A stretch of 64,000 nt of DNA from Halovibrio salipaludis (GCF_002286965.1 NZ_NSKD01000002.1:496001-560000), one strand, 5' to 3'; counted from the stretch's first letter, positions 47,303 through 56,731 are shown. Made by a program: numbers and translations. Notes: generated by a model from the letters alone, not told the origin.

Positions 47303-50300
47303 ATGAACCAGACCAGCACCCAGTCCCCGCTCCTGCCCGCCGATCCACCCACACGCGGCGGCGATCACCGACACTGGGGATCGCTCCCCGGCAGCGCACG
47401 CGCCCTGGCCATACTGGAAGCCAGCCGGCGCTTCCCCGGGCTTACACTGGTGATTACCGGCACTACCGACGAAGCCCAGGCGCTGGAGCAGGAACTGGCG
47501 TTCTACCGTGATGATGAACAGGACGATGCCCTGCTCTCACTGCCGGACTGGGAGACACTCCCCTACGACATGTTCTCGCCCCATGAGGCGATCATTTCCC
47601 AGCGCATACGGACTCTGCACCAGCTGCCACGGATGCAGCGCGGTCTCCTGGTGCTGCCGGCCCGGACCCTGATGCACCGGCTGCCGCCGCCCTCGTTCAC
47701 TGAGGGCAACACCCTGATGCTGGCAACCGGGGATCCGCTGCCGATCGACGACTGGCGCCAGCGGCTGGAGGCTGTGGGCTACCGGCATGCCGATAACGTC
47801 CAGGAACACGGCGAATACGCCGTACGCGGCTCGATCCTCGACATCTACCCCATGGGTGCCGACCTCCCCTACCGGATCGAACTCTTTGATGACGAAGTGG
47901 AAACGCTCCGCACCTTCGATCCGGAGACCCAACGCTCCATTGATCAGGTCGAGCGCATCAAATTGCTTCCGGCCCATGAGTTCCCCTGGGACGAACGCTC
48001 CCGCCAGCGCTTCCGCAACCGCTGGAACGAGGCATTCCCCGAGGCACCCCGGGAGGCTCCGGTGTACCAGGACGTGGCGGCCGGCATCCGGCCTCCGGGG
48101 ATCGAGTATTTCCTTCCGCTTTTCTTCGACGAAACCGCCACCCTGTTCGACTACCTGCCGGGGCAGTCGCTGGTCCTGACGGACCCCGAGCTCCAGGCTG
48201 CCCTGGATCATTTCCAGGCAGAGGTCGATGAACGCTACGAGGAGCGCCGATACGACCGTTACCGGCCCTTACTGGCTCCGAAAGAGGTGTTTCTGCGGAC
48301 CGAGGAATGCTTCCGGCACATCCGCCACCTGCCCCGGGTCACCTGGTTCGCCGGGGAACAGCCCCAGGGGGCCGGCGTGCTCAATATGCCCTGCACCCCG
48401 CTGCCGGACATAGCACTCGACGCGCGCGCCGAGGATCCCGCGGCAAAGCTCCGGCACTTCATCGAGCAGCGCTCGCCCCGGGTGCTCTTTGCCGCCGACT
48501 CCGCCGGCAGACGCGAGGCGCTTCTGGAGCAGCTGAAACAGTACGGCTGGAACCCCAGGGAAGTCGATAACTGGCAGCAGTTCCAGACCGGCAGCGACGT
48601 CATGGGACTGTGCACGGGCCCACTGGAACATGGTGCCTGGCTCAACGACGCCGGGCTCTGCGTCATCGCGGAGGCGGAGCTCTACGGCCAGCGGGTGATG
48701 CAGCGCCGGCGGCGCCAGCGCGCCACGGACTCGGAGACCGAAGGGAGCATCCGGGATCTTTCCGAGCTGCGCGTCGGCGCTCCTGTGGTGCACATCGACC
48801 ACGGCATCGGACGCTACCAGGGGCTGCAGACCATCGAGGTGGACGGCCAGCCCACCGAGTTCCTGACCCTGCAGTACGCCAACGGCACCAACCTCTATGT
48901 GCCGGTCTCCAACCTGCACCTGATCTCACGCTACAGCGGCGTGGACGATGCCACCGCGCCCCTGCACAGGCTCGGTTCGGAGAAATGGAACCAGGCCAAA
49001 CAGAAAGCACTGGAGAAGGTCCGTGACACCGCCGCCGAGCTGCTGGACGTGTACGCCAGGCGCGAAGCCAGCCAGGGTTACGCCTTCCCGCAGCCGGATG
49101 ACGCCTACCGCTCCTTCTGCGCCGAGTTCCCGTTCGAGGAAACACCGGACCAGATGGCGGCCATCGAGGCCGTGGAGAACGACATGGCGAGTGAGCAGCC
49201 CATGGACCGGCTGATCTGCGGCGACGTGGGCTTCGGCAAGACGGAAGTGGCCATGCGTGCCGCGTTCCTGGCGACCCATGCCGGCAAACAGGTGGTGGTG
49301 CTGGTGCCCACCACCCTGCTCGCCCAGCAGCATTACGACTCCTTCCGCGACCGTTTTGCCGAAACCGGCGTGCGCGTGGAACTGCTCAGCCGCTTCCGCA
49401 GCCAGAAACAGCAGCAGGCGACCATGGCCCGCGCCGCCGAGGGTGAGGCGGACATCATCATTGGCACCCACAAGCTGCTCCAGGGGGACCTCAACTTCCC
49501 CGACCTGGGCCTGGCGATCATCGACGAGGAACACCGCTTCGGCGTCAACCAGAAGGAAAAGCTCAAGCAGCTGCGCGCCCAGGTGGACGTGCTCACCCTC
49601 ACCGCAACGCCCATCCCGCGGACCCTGAACATGGCCATGGGCAACCTGCGGGACCTGTCCATCATCGCCACGCCGCCCGCACGGCGACTCTCCGTGAAAA
49701 CCTTCGTGCGCCGGCGTGAAGACGCACTGGTCAAGGAGGCGATACTCCGGGAGATCCTGCGTGGCGGCCAGGTCTACTACCTGCACAATGACGTGGAATC
49801 CATCGAGCGGCTGGCCGAAGAGGTCCGGACCCTGGTTCCGGAGGCCCGGGTGGGTGTGGCTCACGGGCAGATGCGTGAGCGCGAGCTCGAACAGATCATG
49901 TCCGACTTCTACCACAAGCGCTTCAATGTCCTGGTCTGCACCACCATCATCGAGACCGGCATCGACATCCCCAGCGCCAACACCATCCTCATCGAGCGTG
50001 CGGACCGCTTCGGCCTGGCCCAGCTGCACCAGCTCCGGGGCCGGGTCGGCCGCTCCCATCACCAGGCCTATGCCTACCTCCTGACACCGGAAGGCAAGAA
50101 GATCACCGGCGATGCGGAGAAACGCCTGGATGCCATCGCCGCCGCCCAGGACCTGGGTGCCGGCTTCATGCTCGCCACCCACGACCTGGAGATCCGCGGC
50201 GCCGGCGAACTGCTGGGCGACGACCAGAGCGGCCAGATCCAGGGCGTGGGCCTGACCCTCTACATGGAACTGCTGGACGAGGCCGTGAAGGCCATCCGTG

Positions 50301-50800
50301 AGGGGCGCACGCCCAACGCGGACCTGCCCATCCGCCACGGCACCGAGATCAACCTGCGCATCCCGGCGCTGATCCCCGAGGACTACCTGCCAGACGTCCA
50401 CCAGCGCCTGATCCTCTACAAGCGCCTGGCCAGCACCCAGAGCCAGGAACAGCTGAAGGAACTCCAGGTGGAAATCATCGACCGCTTCGGCCTGCTGCCA
50501 GAGCCGCTGAAGAACCTGGTGCGCCAGACCGGCCTGCGCATCCGGGCCGAAGCGCTCGGGATCAGCAAGGTGGATGCAGCAGGCTCCTCCGCCACCATGG
50601 CATTCAGTGCCGATACCCGGGTGGATCCACTGGTGCTGGTGGAACTGGTCCAGAGCTCCCCCGCGGATTACGCGCTGGAAAGTGGTGACCAGCTGAAGTT
50701 CCGGCTGAACGGGGAAACCGCCGATGATAGACTCAATGATCTTGACCGCTTCCTGACGCTTCTGGAAGAACGCGCCACGGAGAGCAAAGGAACCCAATAG
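47303..50800 (+). CDS. mfd: Transcription-repair coupling factor
   Basis: ATP-driven translocase that removes stalled RNA polymerase and recruits UvrA. The start at 47303 (MNQTSTQSPLLP) is preferred; the frame extends 49 codons upstream over the promoter. The 1,165 residues hold the UvrB-homology region (LPDWETLPYDMFSPHE), the RNA-polymerase-interaction domain (APVVHIDHGIGRYQGL), helicase motifs (CGDVGFGKTEVAMRA, DEEHRFGV, TATPIPRT) and the TRG region (QLRGRVGRS). Length is normal. csiV follows 11 bases later. Confidence 0.97.
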   Translation: MNQTSTQSPLLPADPPTRGGDHRHWGSLPGSARALAILEASRRFPGLTLVITGTTDEAQALEQELAFYRDDEQDDALLSLPDWETLPYDMFSPHEAIISQRIRTLHQLPRMQRGLLVLPARTLMHRLPPPSFTEGNTLMLATGDPLPIDDWRQRLEAVGYRHADNVQEHGEYAVRGSILDIYPMGADLPYRIELFDDEVETLRTFDPETQRSIDQVERIKLLPAHEFPWDERSRQRFRNRWNEAFPEAPREAPVYQDVAAGIRPPGIEYFLPLFFDETATLFDYLPGQSLVLTDPELQAALDHFQAEVDERYEERRYDRYRPLLAPKEVFLRTEECFRHIRHLPRVTWFAGEQPQGAGVLNMPCTPLPDIALDARAEDPAAKLRHFIEQRSPRVLFAADSAGRREALLEQLKQYGWNPREVDNWQQFQTGSDVMGLCTGPLEHGAWLNDAGLCVIAEAELYGQRVMQRRRRQRATDSETEGSIRDLSELRVGAPVVHIDHGIGRYQGLQTIEVDGQPTEFLTLQYANGTNLYVPVSNLHLISRYSGVDDATAPLHRLGSEKWNQAKQKALEKVRDTAAELLDVYARREASQGYAFPQPDDAYRSFCAEFPFEETPDQMAAIEAVENDMASEQPMDRLICGDVGFGKTEVAMRAAFLATHAGKQVVVLVPTTLLAQQHYDSFRDRFAETGVRVELLSRFRSQKQQQATMARAAEGEADIIIGTHKLLQGDLNFPDLGLAIIDEEHRFGVNQKEKLKQLRAQVDVLTLTATPIPRTLNMAMGNLRDLSIIATPPARRLSVKTFVRRREDALVKEAILREILRGGQVYYLHNDVESIERLAEEVRTLVPEARVGVAHGQMRERELEQIMSDFYHKRFNVLVCTTIIETGIDIPSANTILIERADRFGLAQLHQLRGRVGRSHHQAYAYLLTPEGKKITGDAEKRLDAIAAAQDLGAGFMLATHDLEIRGAGELLGDDQSGQIQGVGLTLYMELLDEAVKAIREGRTPNADLPIRHGTEINLRIPALIPEDYLPDVHQRLILYKRLASTQSQEQLKELQVEIIDRFGLLPEPLKNLVRQTGLRIRAEALGISKVDAAGSSATMAFSADTRVDPLVLVELVQSSPADYALESGDQLKFRLNGETADDRLNDLDRFLTLLEERATESKGTQ

Positions 50801-50811
50801 AGGAGACCGCC

Positions 50812-51579
50812 GTGCCGAGTCGCGGAACCCGTCGCATCCTGGTCAGCATGCTGCTGCTCTGCACCACCGCCATGCCGGCAGCGGGTGCGGAACTGTACCG
50901 GGTGGAGCTGCTGCTGTTCGAACGCCTGCTGGGAGAGCCCGAACAGCTCCCGGATCCCCATACCGCCGTTTCCCTGCCGGAAAGGGGTGTGCCGCTGTGG
51001 GTGGACAGCCAGTGGATGCCGGAGCCCCGGAGCGCTGTCGATGCCGACACGGAATCCGATGCGCCCGTGGAGCGGGTTCCGGAGATCCTGGCTCTGCCGC
51101 GCGAAGAACTCCGGCTCAACAATATCGCCCGGGCGCTGGAAAACGATTCCGGTTACCGCCTGCTGGCTTTCACCGGATGGCAGAACCCCTTCCCGGATGG
51201 CTACCGTACCGCTCCACTGGTCGTGGATCTCGCGGCGGACGAGGCGGGCAAGCAGCGGATCCAGGGCAGCCTGCAGATCGAACGCCGGCGTTATCTCCAT
51301 GTGCGGGCCTCGCTGCATGACACGCGCCTGAATGAACCCGCACTGGACGTGACACCGATTCCCCGCTTTCCGGTGGCGTCAGGGTTGATCTTGCCCCTGC
51401 CCCGTTACCTGGCTCCCGAAAGCCCGGCTTTCAGGGAAACAGCAACCCGGCTCACCGAGAACCGGCGTATGCGCAGCGAGGAGGTGCATTACCTCGACGC
51501 GCCCACCTTCGGTCTGGTGGTCTATTTCCACCCCATTACCAAAGAGAACGGAGACGAGGAGGAAGAGGAAGAGGGCTGA
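50812..51579 (+). CDS. csiV: CsiV-family periplasmic protein
   Basis: A 255-residue secreted protein with a signal peptide (LVSMLLLCTTAMPAAGA). It has the family opening LYRVELLLFER, a central NPF-type segment (FTGWQNPFPDG) and a C-terminal DAPTFGLVVYFHP, then an acidic tail of glutamates. In Vibrio, CsiV binds peptidoglycan and keeps cell shape under D-amino acid stress; the function here is inferred. The start is GTG with GGAGA ahead. Position after mfd is conserved in relatives. Confidence 0.82.
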   Translation: MPSRGTRRILVSMLLLCTTAMPAAGAELYRVELLLFERLLGEPEQLPDPHTAVSLPERGVPLWVDSQWMPEPRSAVDADTESDAPVERVPEILALPREELRLNNIARALENDSGYRLLAFTGWQNPFPDGYRTAPLVVDLAADEAGKQRIQGSLQIERRRYLHVRASLHDTRLNEPALDVTPIPRFPVASGLILPLPRYLAPESPAFRETATRLTENRRMRSEEVHYLDAPTFGLVVYFHPITKENGDEEEEEEG

Positions 51580-51596
51580 CCGGCGCCAGGCGTCGC

Positions 51597-52349
51597 TCAA
51601 TCCGCCCGGAGACAGGCTTCCAGAACCTGCAGCACCCGTCCGATGCCCGCATCCAGGTTCGAACGGATGTCATCCATGGTGATGACCTCACTGGTTCTGC
51701 CCGCCGCCCAGTTCACCACCAGGGCAAGACAGGCGTAATCCAGCTCCGCCTCCCGGGCCAGAACCGCCTCGGGCATGGCCGTCATCCCCACGATATCCGC
51801 ACCGTCCTGTTCCAGGCGCCGGATCTCCGCGGCAGTTTCCAGTCTCGGCCCCTGGGTACACGCATAGACACCGCCGTCGTGGCACGCCACGCCCACCTCC
51901 GCCGCTGCCGCCCGCAGGGCATCGCGTATCGACTCTGAGTATGGCCAGGTGAAGTCCACGTGCACCGCGTGTTCCAGGTTCTCCTCATGGAAGCTGGGCG
52001 CACGCCCCCAGGTGTAGTCAATGATCTGATCCGGCAGAACCAGGCTGGACGGGGTCATGGCCGGATGGATGGAGCCAACCGCATTGACCGCGATGATCCG
52101 GTCAACGCCGGCCCGCCTGAGCGCCTCGATATTGGCCCGATAGTTGACCCGGTGGGGCGGAATCCGGTGGGGATCGCCATGGCGGGCCAGAAAGACCACC
52201 TTCCGGCCACCCAGTCGACCGATCCGCAGAGGCGCGGAGGGCGCCCCCCACACGGTTTCGGTTTCAAGGGTGTCATCAACCATCAGTGAATCAATGGCGG
52301 TCAGCCCTGTACCGCCAATAATGCCCCATACCGGCTCACTGTTGCCCAT
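51597..52349 (-). CDS. S-methyl-5'-thioinosine phosphorylase (MTA phosphorylase family)
   Basis: Purine nucleoside phosphorylase family member, 250 residues. The start at 52349 (MGNSEPVWGIIGGTGL) follows GGAG. Motifs include GGTGL, RHG at the phosphate site, YACTQGPRLETAAEIRRL and MTAMPEAVLAREAEL. The NWAAG segment near the end and the location beside nagZ match Pseudomonas PA3004, which I recall acting on methylthioinosine. Methylthioadenosine as substrate remains possible. It overlaps mscS by 14 bases, so the two are co-translated. Confidence 0.85.
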   Translation of the reverse strand: MGNSEPVWGIIGGTGLTAIDSLMVDDTLETETVWGAPSAPLRIGRLGGRKVVFLARHGDPHRIPPHRVNYRANIEALRRAGVDRIIAVNAVGSIHPAMTPSSLVLPDQIIDYTWGRAPSFHEENLEHAVHVDFTWPYSESIRDALRAAAAEVGVACHDGGVYACTQGPRLETAAEIRRLEQDGADIVGMTAMPEAVLAREAELDYACLALVVNWAAGRTSEVITMDDIRSNLDAGIGRVLQVLEACLRAD

Positions 52350-53499
52350 TGGCTCCTCCACCTGTCGCTGCGGGCTGCTCGCCCTCCGCCGCCATGCCTT
52401 CGCCCAGCAGAGCCTGGGGCCCTTCGCCCGCAATGTGCAGGGTGCGCGTCGGGAAGGCCACTTCCGCCCCATGCTCGCGGATGATGCTGCTGATGCGGAG
52501 CATCACGTCCTGTTTCACTTTCTGGTATTCAATCCACTGACGCGTATGGGTAAAGGCATAGATCATGATGTCCAGGGAGGAAGCATTGAAGGTGGTGAAG
52601 TTGACGATCAGGAACTGGTTGGCATCGATGTCCTCATGCTCCTCCAGCATGCTGCGGATGTCGGCCACAATCGGAGCGACCATGTCCACATCGCCGTAGC
52701 GCACCCCGACCATCTCGTAGATCCGCCGGTTCATCATCCGGGACGGGTTCTCCACGGAGATGGTGGTGAAAATGGCATTGGGAACATAGAGCGGGCGCAG
52801 CTCAAAGGTCCGGATCCGGGTCACGCGCCACCCAATGTGTTCGACGACCCCTTCAATACTTGCGTCGGGAGAGCGGATCCACTCGCCCACCTTGAAGGGC
52901 TTGTCCATGTAGACAACGGCGCCACCGAAGAAATTCGCCAGCATGTCCTTGGCCGCGAAGCCGACGGCAATACCGCCCACGCCCCCGAAGGCCAGCACCC
53001 CGGAAATGCTGTACCCCAGGTTCTGGATGATGACCAGGGCGGCGATGACGAACACCGAGACCCGGGACAGCTTGCCAATGGCCGAGACCGTGGTGTAATC
53101 CATGGGCTCGGCAACACGGCTCGAGACCAGCAGCTCCTCGGTGCCCTGAATGAAGCGCAGCAGCGCCCAGACCAGCAGCAGTATGAAACCGAACCTGAGG
53201 CCCAGCCCATTGAGGTTGAGCAGATCGATCTCATAGAAGCGGGCGCCGGCTTCCGAGGCGAAATACAGGCCCAGAAGCCAGATGTACCAGTACAGCGGGC
53301 GGCGTATGGCGTGGATCAGGACGTCGTCCCAGAGATTGCGGTTGTTCCGCAGCTTGTTCTCAACCGCCCGGATCACCCACCAGACGACAAAAGCCACCAC
53401 GAAGGTGACCACCAGGATCACACCGACCCAGAGCAGCCCGCGGAATTCCGGGGCGATCCCGAGACCAGAGAGAACATCATCAAGGCGGGCAAGCGTCAT
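52336..53499 (-). CDS. Small-conductance mechanosensitive channel (MscS family)
   Basis: Membrane channel that opens on osmotic downshift. The 387 residues have about four to five membrane helices (about 20-45, 67-85, 100-120, 145-170 and the pore helix), then a cytosolic beta/alpha-beta domain. The pore helix GGVGGIAVGFAAKDMLANFFGG is the conserved MscS TM3. It starts four bases inside nagZ's end (ATGA). The channel fits an organism facing salt swings. Confidence 0.92.
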   Translation of the reverse strand: MTLARLDDVLSGLGIAPEFRGLLWVGVILVVTFVVAFVVWWVIRAVENKLRNNRNLWDDVLIHAIRRPLYWYIWLLGLYFASEAGARFYEIDLLNLNGLGLRFGFILLLVWALLRFIQGTEELLVSSRVAEPMDYTTVSAIGKLSRVSVFVIAALVIIQNLGYSISGVLAFGGVGGIAVGFAAKDMLANFFGGAVVYMDKPFKVGEWIRSPDASIEGVVEHIGWRVTRIRTFELRPLYVPNAIFTTISVENPSRMMNRRIYEMVGVRYGDVDMVAPIVADIRSMLEEHEDIDANQFLIVNFTTFNASSLDIMIYAFTHTRQWIEYQKVKQDVMLRISSIIREHGAEVAFPTRTLHIAGEGPQALLGEGMAAEGEQPAATGGGANGQQ

Positions 53500-54521
53500 G
53501 CGGGTGCCTCATCCAGCATGCGCAGCAGGGCTGCACGGGTATCACGGTACCGGGCCGTACTGCGGAAGGCACCCCGGGGCCCCGGCAGTGGCTTACCCCG
53601 CAGCGACACCAACCCGGCCGAGGCGCGCGCGCCGGCCTCGCTCAGGCCCGCGGCCACGGTATCGGCGGCCTCAGGGTCATTGCAGACCAGCAGCAGGTCA
53701 CAGCCGGCATCGAGTGCAGCCTGTGCCCGTTCCGGCGGTTCGCCGGCCACAGCCGCGCCGGCCATGGTGAGATCATCGCTGATCACAACGCCGCGGAACC
53801 CGACCTCGCGGGAAAGCACATTCTTCAGCCAGAACGGAGAGAAACCGGCCGGCTGCTCATCCACGCCCGGGTAGACCACGTGGGCGGGCATGACAGCATC
53901 CAGAGTCTCCGCCAGCTCCCGGAAAGGCACCGCGTCGTGCTCCAGGATCTGCTCCAGGGTGCGTCCGTCGCTGGGCAGTTCGTGATGGGAGTCCGCAGCA
54001 ATGGCCCCATGGCCGGGGAAATGCTTGCCCACTGCCGCCATACCGCCTTCATGCATGCCACCAATCCAGGCACCGGCGAGTTCGGCCACCACCTGGGGGT
54101 CCGAATGGAAGCTGCGATCACCGATCACACTGGAAACCCCGTGATCCAGATCCAGAACCGGTGCAAAACTGAAATCCACATCCATGTCCCGCAGCTCGGA
54201 CGCCATCAGCCAGCCCGCGGCATGGGTAATGGCTCGGGCATTCTCGGGATCCCGTTCCCAGGCCAGACCGAAGCTGCGCATCGGTGGCAGGCGTGTGAGC
54301 CCGGACTGGAAACGCTGTACCCGGCCACCCTCCTGGTCCACGCCAATCAGGATGCGCGGGCGGATCTGGCGGATGGACTGCACCAGGGACCGGAGCTGGG
54401 CCGGTGACTCGTAATTGCGGGTGAACAGGATCACCCCGCCCACCGCCTCATGGGCCAGTCGTTCACGCTCGGGGGCGCTGAGACGTGGCCCCTCGAGATC
54501 GATCATCAATGGTCCGCTCAC
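53496..54521 (-). CDS. nagZ: Beta-N-acetylglucosaminidase NagZ
   Basis: Cytosolic glycoside hydrolase family 3 enzyme that removes GlcNAc from recycled anhydro-muropeptides. The 341 residues show MIDLEGPRL, GGVILFTRNYES, the loop motif KHFPGHGAIAADSHHE, and FRGVVISDDLTM with the nucleophile aspartate. Length matches E. coli NagZ. It follows an L,D-transpeptidase-like gene by 40 bases and overlaps mscS by four, so this forms a cell-wall oriented operon. Confidence 0.96.
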   Translation of the reverse strand: MSGPLMIDLEGPRLSAPERERLAHEAVGGVILFTRNYESPAQLRSLVQSIRQIRPRILIGVDQEGGRVQRFQSGLTRLPPMRSFGLAWERDPENARAITHAAGWLMASELRDMDVDFSFAPVLDLDHGVSSVIGDRSFHSDPQVVAELAGAWIGGMHEGGMAAVGKHFPGHGAIAADSHHELPSDGRTLEQILEHDAVPFRELAETLDAVMPAHVVYPGVDEQPAGFSPFWLKNVLSREVGFRGVVISDDLTMAGAAVAGEPPERAQAALDAGCDLLLVCNDPEAADTVAAGLSEAGARASAGLVSLRGKPLPGPRGAFRSTARYRDTRAALLRMLDEAPA

Positions 54522-54561
54522 CGGGCCTCCCTAAACGACGCAAGAACAGCCCGGGCCCGCC

Positions 54562-55086
54562 TCACTGAACAAAGACAGGCGTACCCGGGCGTACCCATTC
54601 CCAGAGCTGAAGAATGTCATCATTGCGCATCCGGATACAACCGTGGGACAGCGGCTGCCCCATGGGTTCCGTATCCGGAGTGCCATGGATGTAGATGAAC
54701 CGCCGCATGGTATCAACAGCGCCTCCACGGTTATACCCGGGCTCTTCGCCACAGAGCCAGAGAATCCGCGTCAGTATCCAGTCACGCCCGGGATGTTCAC
54801 GGTGCAGCTGCGGGCTCCAGACCTCGCCGGTGGGGCGCCGGCCACGGAACACCGCCCCCCGGGGCTGGCCGGCCCCGATACAGGAACGGAGCCGGTGCCG
54901 CCCCAGCGGCGTCCCACCGGAACCGTCCTGCTGACCGGCACCGGCAGCGGCCGTGGAAATGCGGTAACACAGCCATGGGCCAGCGCGCCCGTGCAGGATC
55001 ATGACCTGACGGGCCATGTCCACCTCGATCCGCTCGATCGGATTAGCGCCGTCAGGCACCGCTGTCGGAATTCCCTCTGTTGCCAT
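54562..55086 (-). CDS. L,D-transpeptidase (YkuD) domain protein without signal peptide
   Basis: A 174-residue single-domain YkuD protein. The active-site motif is intact: IYIHGTPD, then SHGCIRMRNDD with the nucleophilic cysteine. No signal peptide or membrane helix is visible from the ATG at 55086, unusual for an enzyme expected to crosslink periplasmic peptidoglycan. It may act in the cytosol on muropeptides, which suits its place before nagZ. It overlaps the end of psrA by 35 bases in another frame. The exact start is uncertain. Confidence 0.85.
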   Translation of the reverse strand: MATEGIPTAVPDGANPIERIEVDMARQVMILHGRAGPWLCYRISTAAAGAGQQDGSGGTPLGRHRLRSCIGAGQPRGAVFRGRRPTGEVWSPQLHREHPGRDWILTRILWLCGEEPGYNRGGAVDTMRRFIYIHGTPDTEPMGQPLSHGCIRMRNDDILQLWEWVRPGTPVFVQ

Positions 55087-55726
55087 GGGCAACAGTATGC
55101 GCCTGCATTCCCGCGGCAAGGAAGGGCACGAGGTGATCCACGATCTCCTCGTTGGGGGTTTCAACCCCCAGTTTGTTCCAGAGGATCTCGGTGAGCGCAT
55201 CACTGCTGGAAAGAGTGAAAGCCGTGGCACCGAGCATGAACTGATTGCGCCAGTAGCGCTCCACGGCGGACAGCTCCGGGGTGGCGTTCTTGAGAAGCCG
55301 CATGAAGCGGTCGAAAGTGTGGCTGTACTCGGCTTCCAGAAAGCGGCGCAGGTGCCCCTGGGACTGGGTATAGGCGAGCCCCTGCAGGCGCATATAGATG
55401 GCGATGCTGCGGTCGTGCTGGCGCGGCATCTCCACCAGGGTACTGGTGAGCACCCGCAGCACTGACTCCAGATCAGGCGGCTCCGGAGCCGCTTCCGCCT
55501 CAAGGCGGTCAAAGGCCGCCTCCAGCGCGATACAGAAGGGCGTCAGGAAACGTGCGAACACCGCCTGGATGAGCGACTTCTTGGAACCGAAATGGTAATT
55601 GACCGCAGCCAGATTCACGCCGGCCTTACCGGTGATCATGCGAAGAGAGGTCTCGGAGAAGCCTCTTTCGGCGAACAGCTCCTCCGCCGCATCCAGAATC
55701 CTGTCCACTGTATCCGACTGCGCCAT
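55052..55726 (-). CDS. psrA: TetR-family regulator PsrA
   Basis: Long-chain fatty-acid-sensing regulator; in Pseudomonas it represses beta-oxidation genes and itself and activates rpoS. The start at 55726 gives MAQSDTVDRILDAAEELFAE, near-identical to the Pseudomonas N terminus as I recall it. The helix-turn-helix lies about residues 25-50 (AGVNLAAVNYHFGSKKSLIQ). The 224 residues end in a helical ligand domain. Three CAAAC/GTTTG palindromes lie right upstream, strongly supporting autoregulation. It lies before the L,D-transpeptidase, nagZ and mscS genes. Confidence 0.93.
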   Translation of the reverse strand: MAQSDTVDRILDAAEELFAERGFSETSLRMITGKAGVNLAAVNYHFGSKKSLIQAVFARFLTPFCIALEAAFDRLEAEAAPEPPDLESVLRVLTSTLVEMPRQHDRSIAIYMRLQGLAYTQSQGHLRRFLEAEYSHTFDRFMRLLKNATPELSAVERYWRNQFMLGATAFTLSSSDALTEILWNKLGVETPNEEIVDHLVPFLAAGMQAHTVAHGNRGNSDSGA

Positions 55727-55738
55727 GGAATCCCGCTC

Positions 55739-55777
55739 AAACGTTTGACCAAACAATTGTTTGAAACATACGTTTGA
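55739..55777 (-). promoter_or_regulatory. Cluster of three PsrA-type operators
   Basis: CAAACGTTTG (55739-55748), CAAACAATTGTTTG (55751-55764) and GAAACATACGTTTG (55764-55777) sit in tandem 13-51 bases before the psrA ATG. The published PsrA site as I recall it is (G/C)AAAC-N2-4-GTTT(G/C); the last two fit exactly and the first has no spacer. Confidence 0.82.
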
Positions 55778-55789
55778 GACGGAAAGGTG

Positions 55790-56731
55790 TCAAGGCGAGT
55801 GCGCGGTGACGCTGTCACCTCCGGCCGCACCGGATTCCTGGGAGTCGGGCCCCGGATCCGACTCGGGCACTGGCACCACGCCTGGGTCGCTGGCCCGGGC
55901 AGCCGCATCCAGCGGCTCCGCGTCCCCTTCATCCAGCATCTGCTCATGGGTCCGCAGGTATTCCTCCCGCAGACGGTTATAGGCCTTTTCCGCTTCCAGC
56001 GCAAAAATGAGATAGAGCTGGGCCTGGGAGCGGTTGCGGATGCTGTCTACCAGCTGCCCTCTCTCGGAAAGGTTGTAGAGGCTGGTGTAACGGCTGCGAC
56101 GCAACGCCGGATTATACTCGGCCAGCGGGCGGCACGCAGCCGCCAGCCCGATCGGCCCTTCCAGGTGCTCAACGTGTTTGCGGGCACGGTGCAGCAGACG
56201 CCGCCGCTTCAGCAGAAGCTCCATATGGGAGGCCTGGTGCGTGAAGACATGGCGCACACCCGGCAGCCCCCAGAGAGCGGCCAGCGCCAGGGCGCCAAAC
56301 GCCACCCCACCGATCAGCGCCGGCACCAGGTTGCCCATGCCGGCCAGAACCACGACGGCAAGCACGCTCAGCAGCAGGAGCCAGCTGTCGCGCCGGCGCC
56401 GCGCCAGGTGCAGCTGGTGGTGATCCGGCCAGCCGGGCATGGCCAGGGTATCAAAGTCGAGCAGGAGCAGACGCTCGCAGTCGTGCAGCAGCTTCCGTCG
56501 GCGCTGCTGGCGCTTACGCTCAGCCTCGCGCGCCGCCCGGTGGGCGGCCTCGGGGTCCGCATCCGCTGACGCCTCCCGCCCCCCGGACGGCTCACCGTCC
56601 GGGCCATTCCCCGGGCTCCCGGACACCACCGACGGATCCTCTGCCGGGGTTTCCGGTTCGGGAACCGGCTCCAATCGACCGCCAGGGTGAACCCGCGGTT
56701 CCTCGGGCCGTTCAGGCTGATGCTGCGCCAT
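55790..56731 (-). CDS. Two-helix membrane protein of unknown function
   Basis: I do not recognise this 313-residue protein. The N-terminal 90 residues are Pro/Glu/Gly-rich and probably disordered, then a basic stretch (EAERKRQQRRRKLLHD). Two membrane helices follow at about 115-160 (LLLLSVLAVVVLAGMGNLVPALIGG; FGALALAALW), then a helical cytosolic domain with RRSRYTSLYNLSERGQLVDSIRN, and an acidic Pro-rich tail. It ends just before the psrA operators. The compact domain from about 90 to 280 looks conserved in style; function unknown. Confidence 0.6.
   Translation of the reverse strand: MAQHQPERPEEPRVHPGGRLEPVPEPETPAEDPSVVSGSPGNGPDGEPSGGREASADADPEAAHRAAREAERKRQQRRRKLLHDCERLLLLDFDTLAMPGWPDHHQLHLARRRRDSWLLLLSVLAVVVLAGMGNLVPALIGGVAFGALALAALWGLPGVRHVFTHQASHMELLLKRRRLLHRARKHVEHLEGPIGLAAACRPLAEYNPALRRSRYTSLYNLSERGQLVDSIRNRSQAQLYLIFALEAEKAYNRLREEYLRTHEQMLDEGDAEPLDAAARASDPGVVPVPESDPGPDSQESGAAGGDSVTAHSP

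Noticed and set aside
48926-50797. A 623-codon minus-strand open frame inside mfd
   Set aside because: Antisense to well-conserved Mfd helicase motifs and free of any domain of its own.
54562-55512. A 316-residue version of the L,D-transpeptidase
   Set aside because: The extra N-terminal half is psrA read in another frame. The ATG at 55086 keeps the whole YkuD domain with the least overlap.
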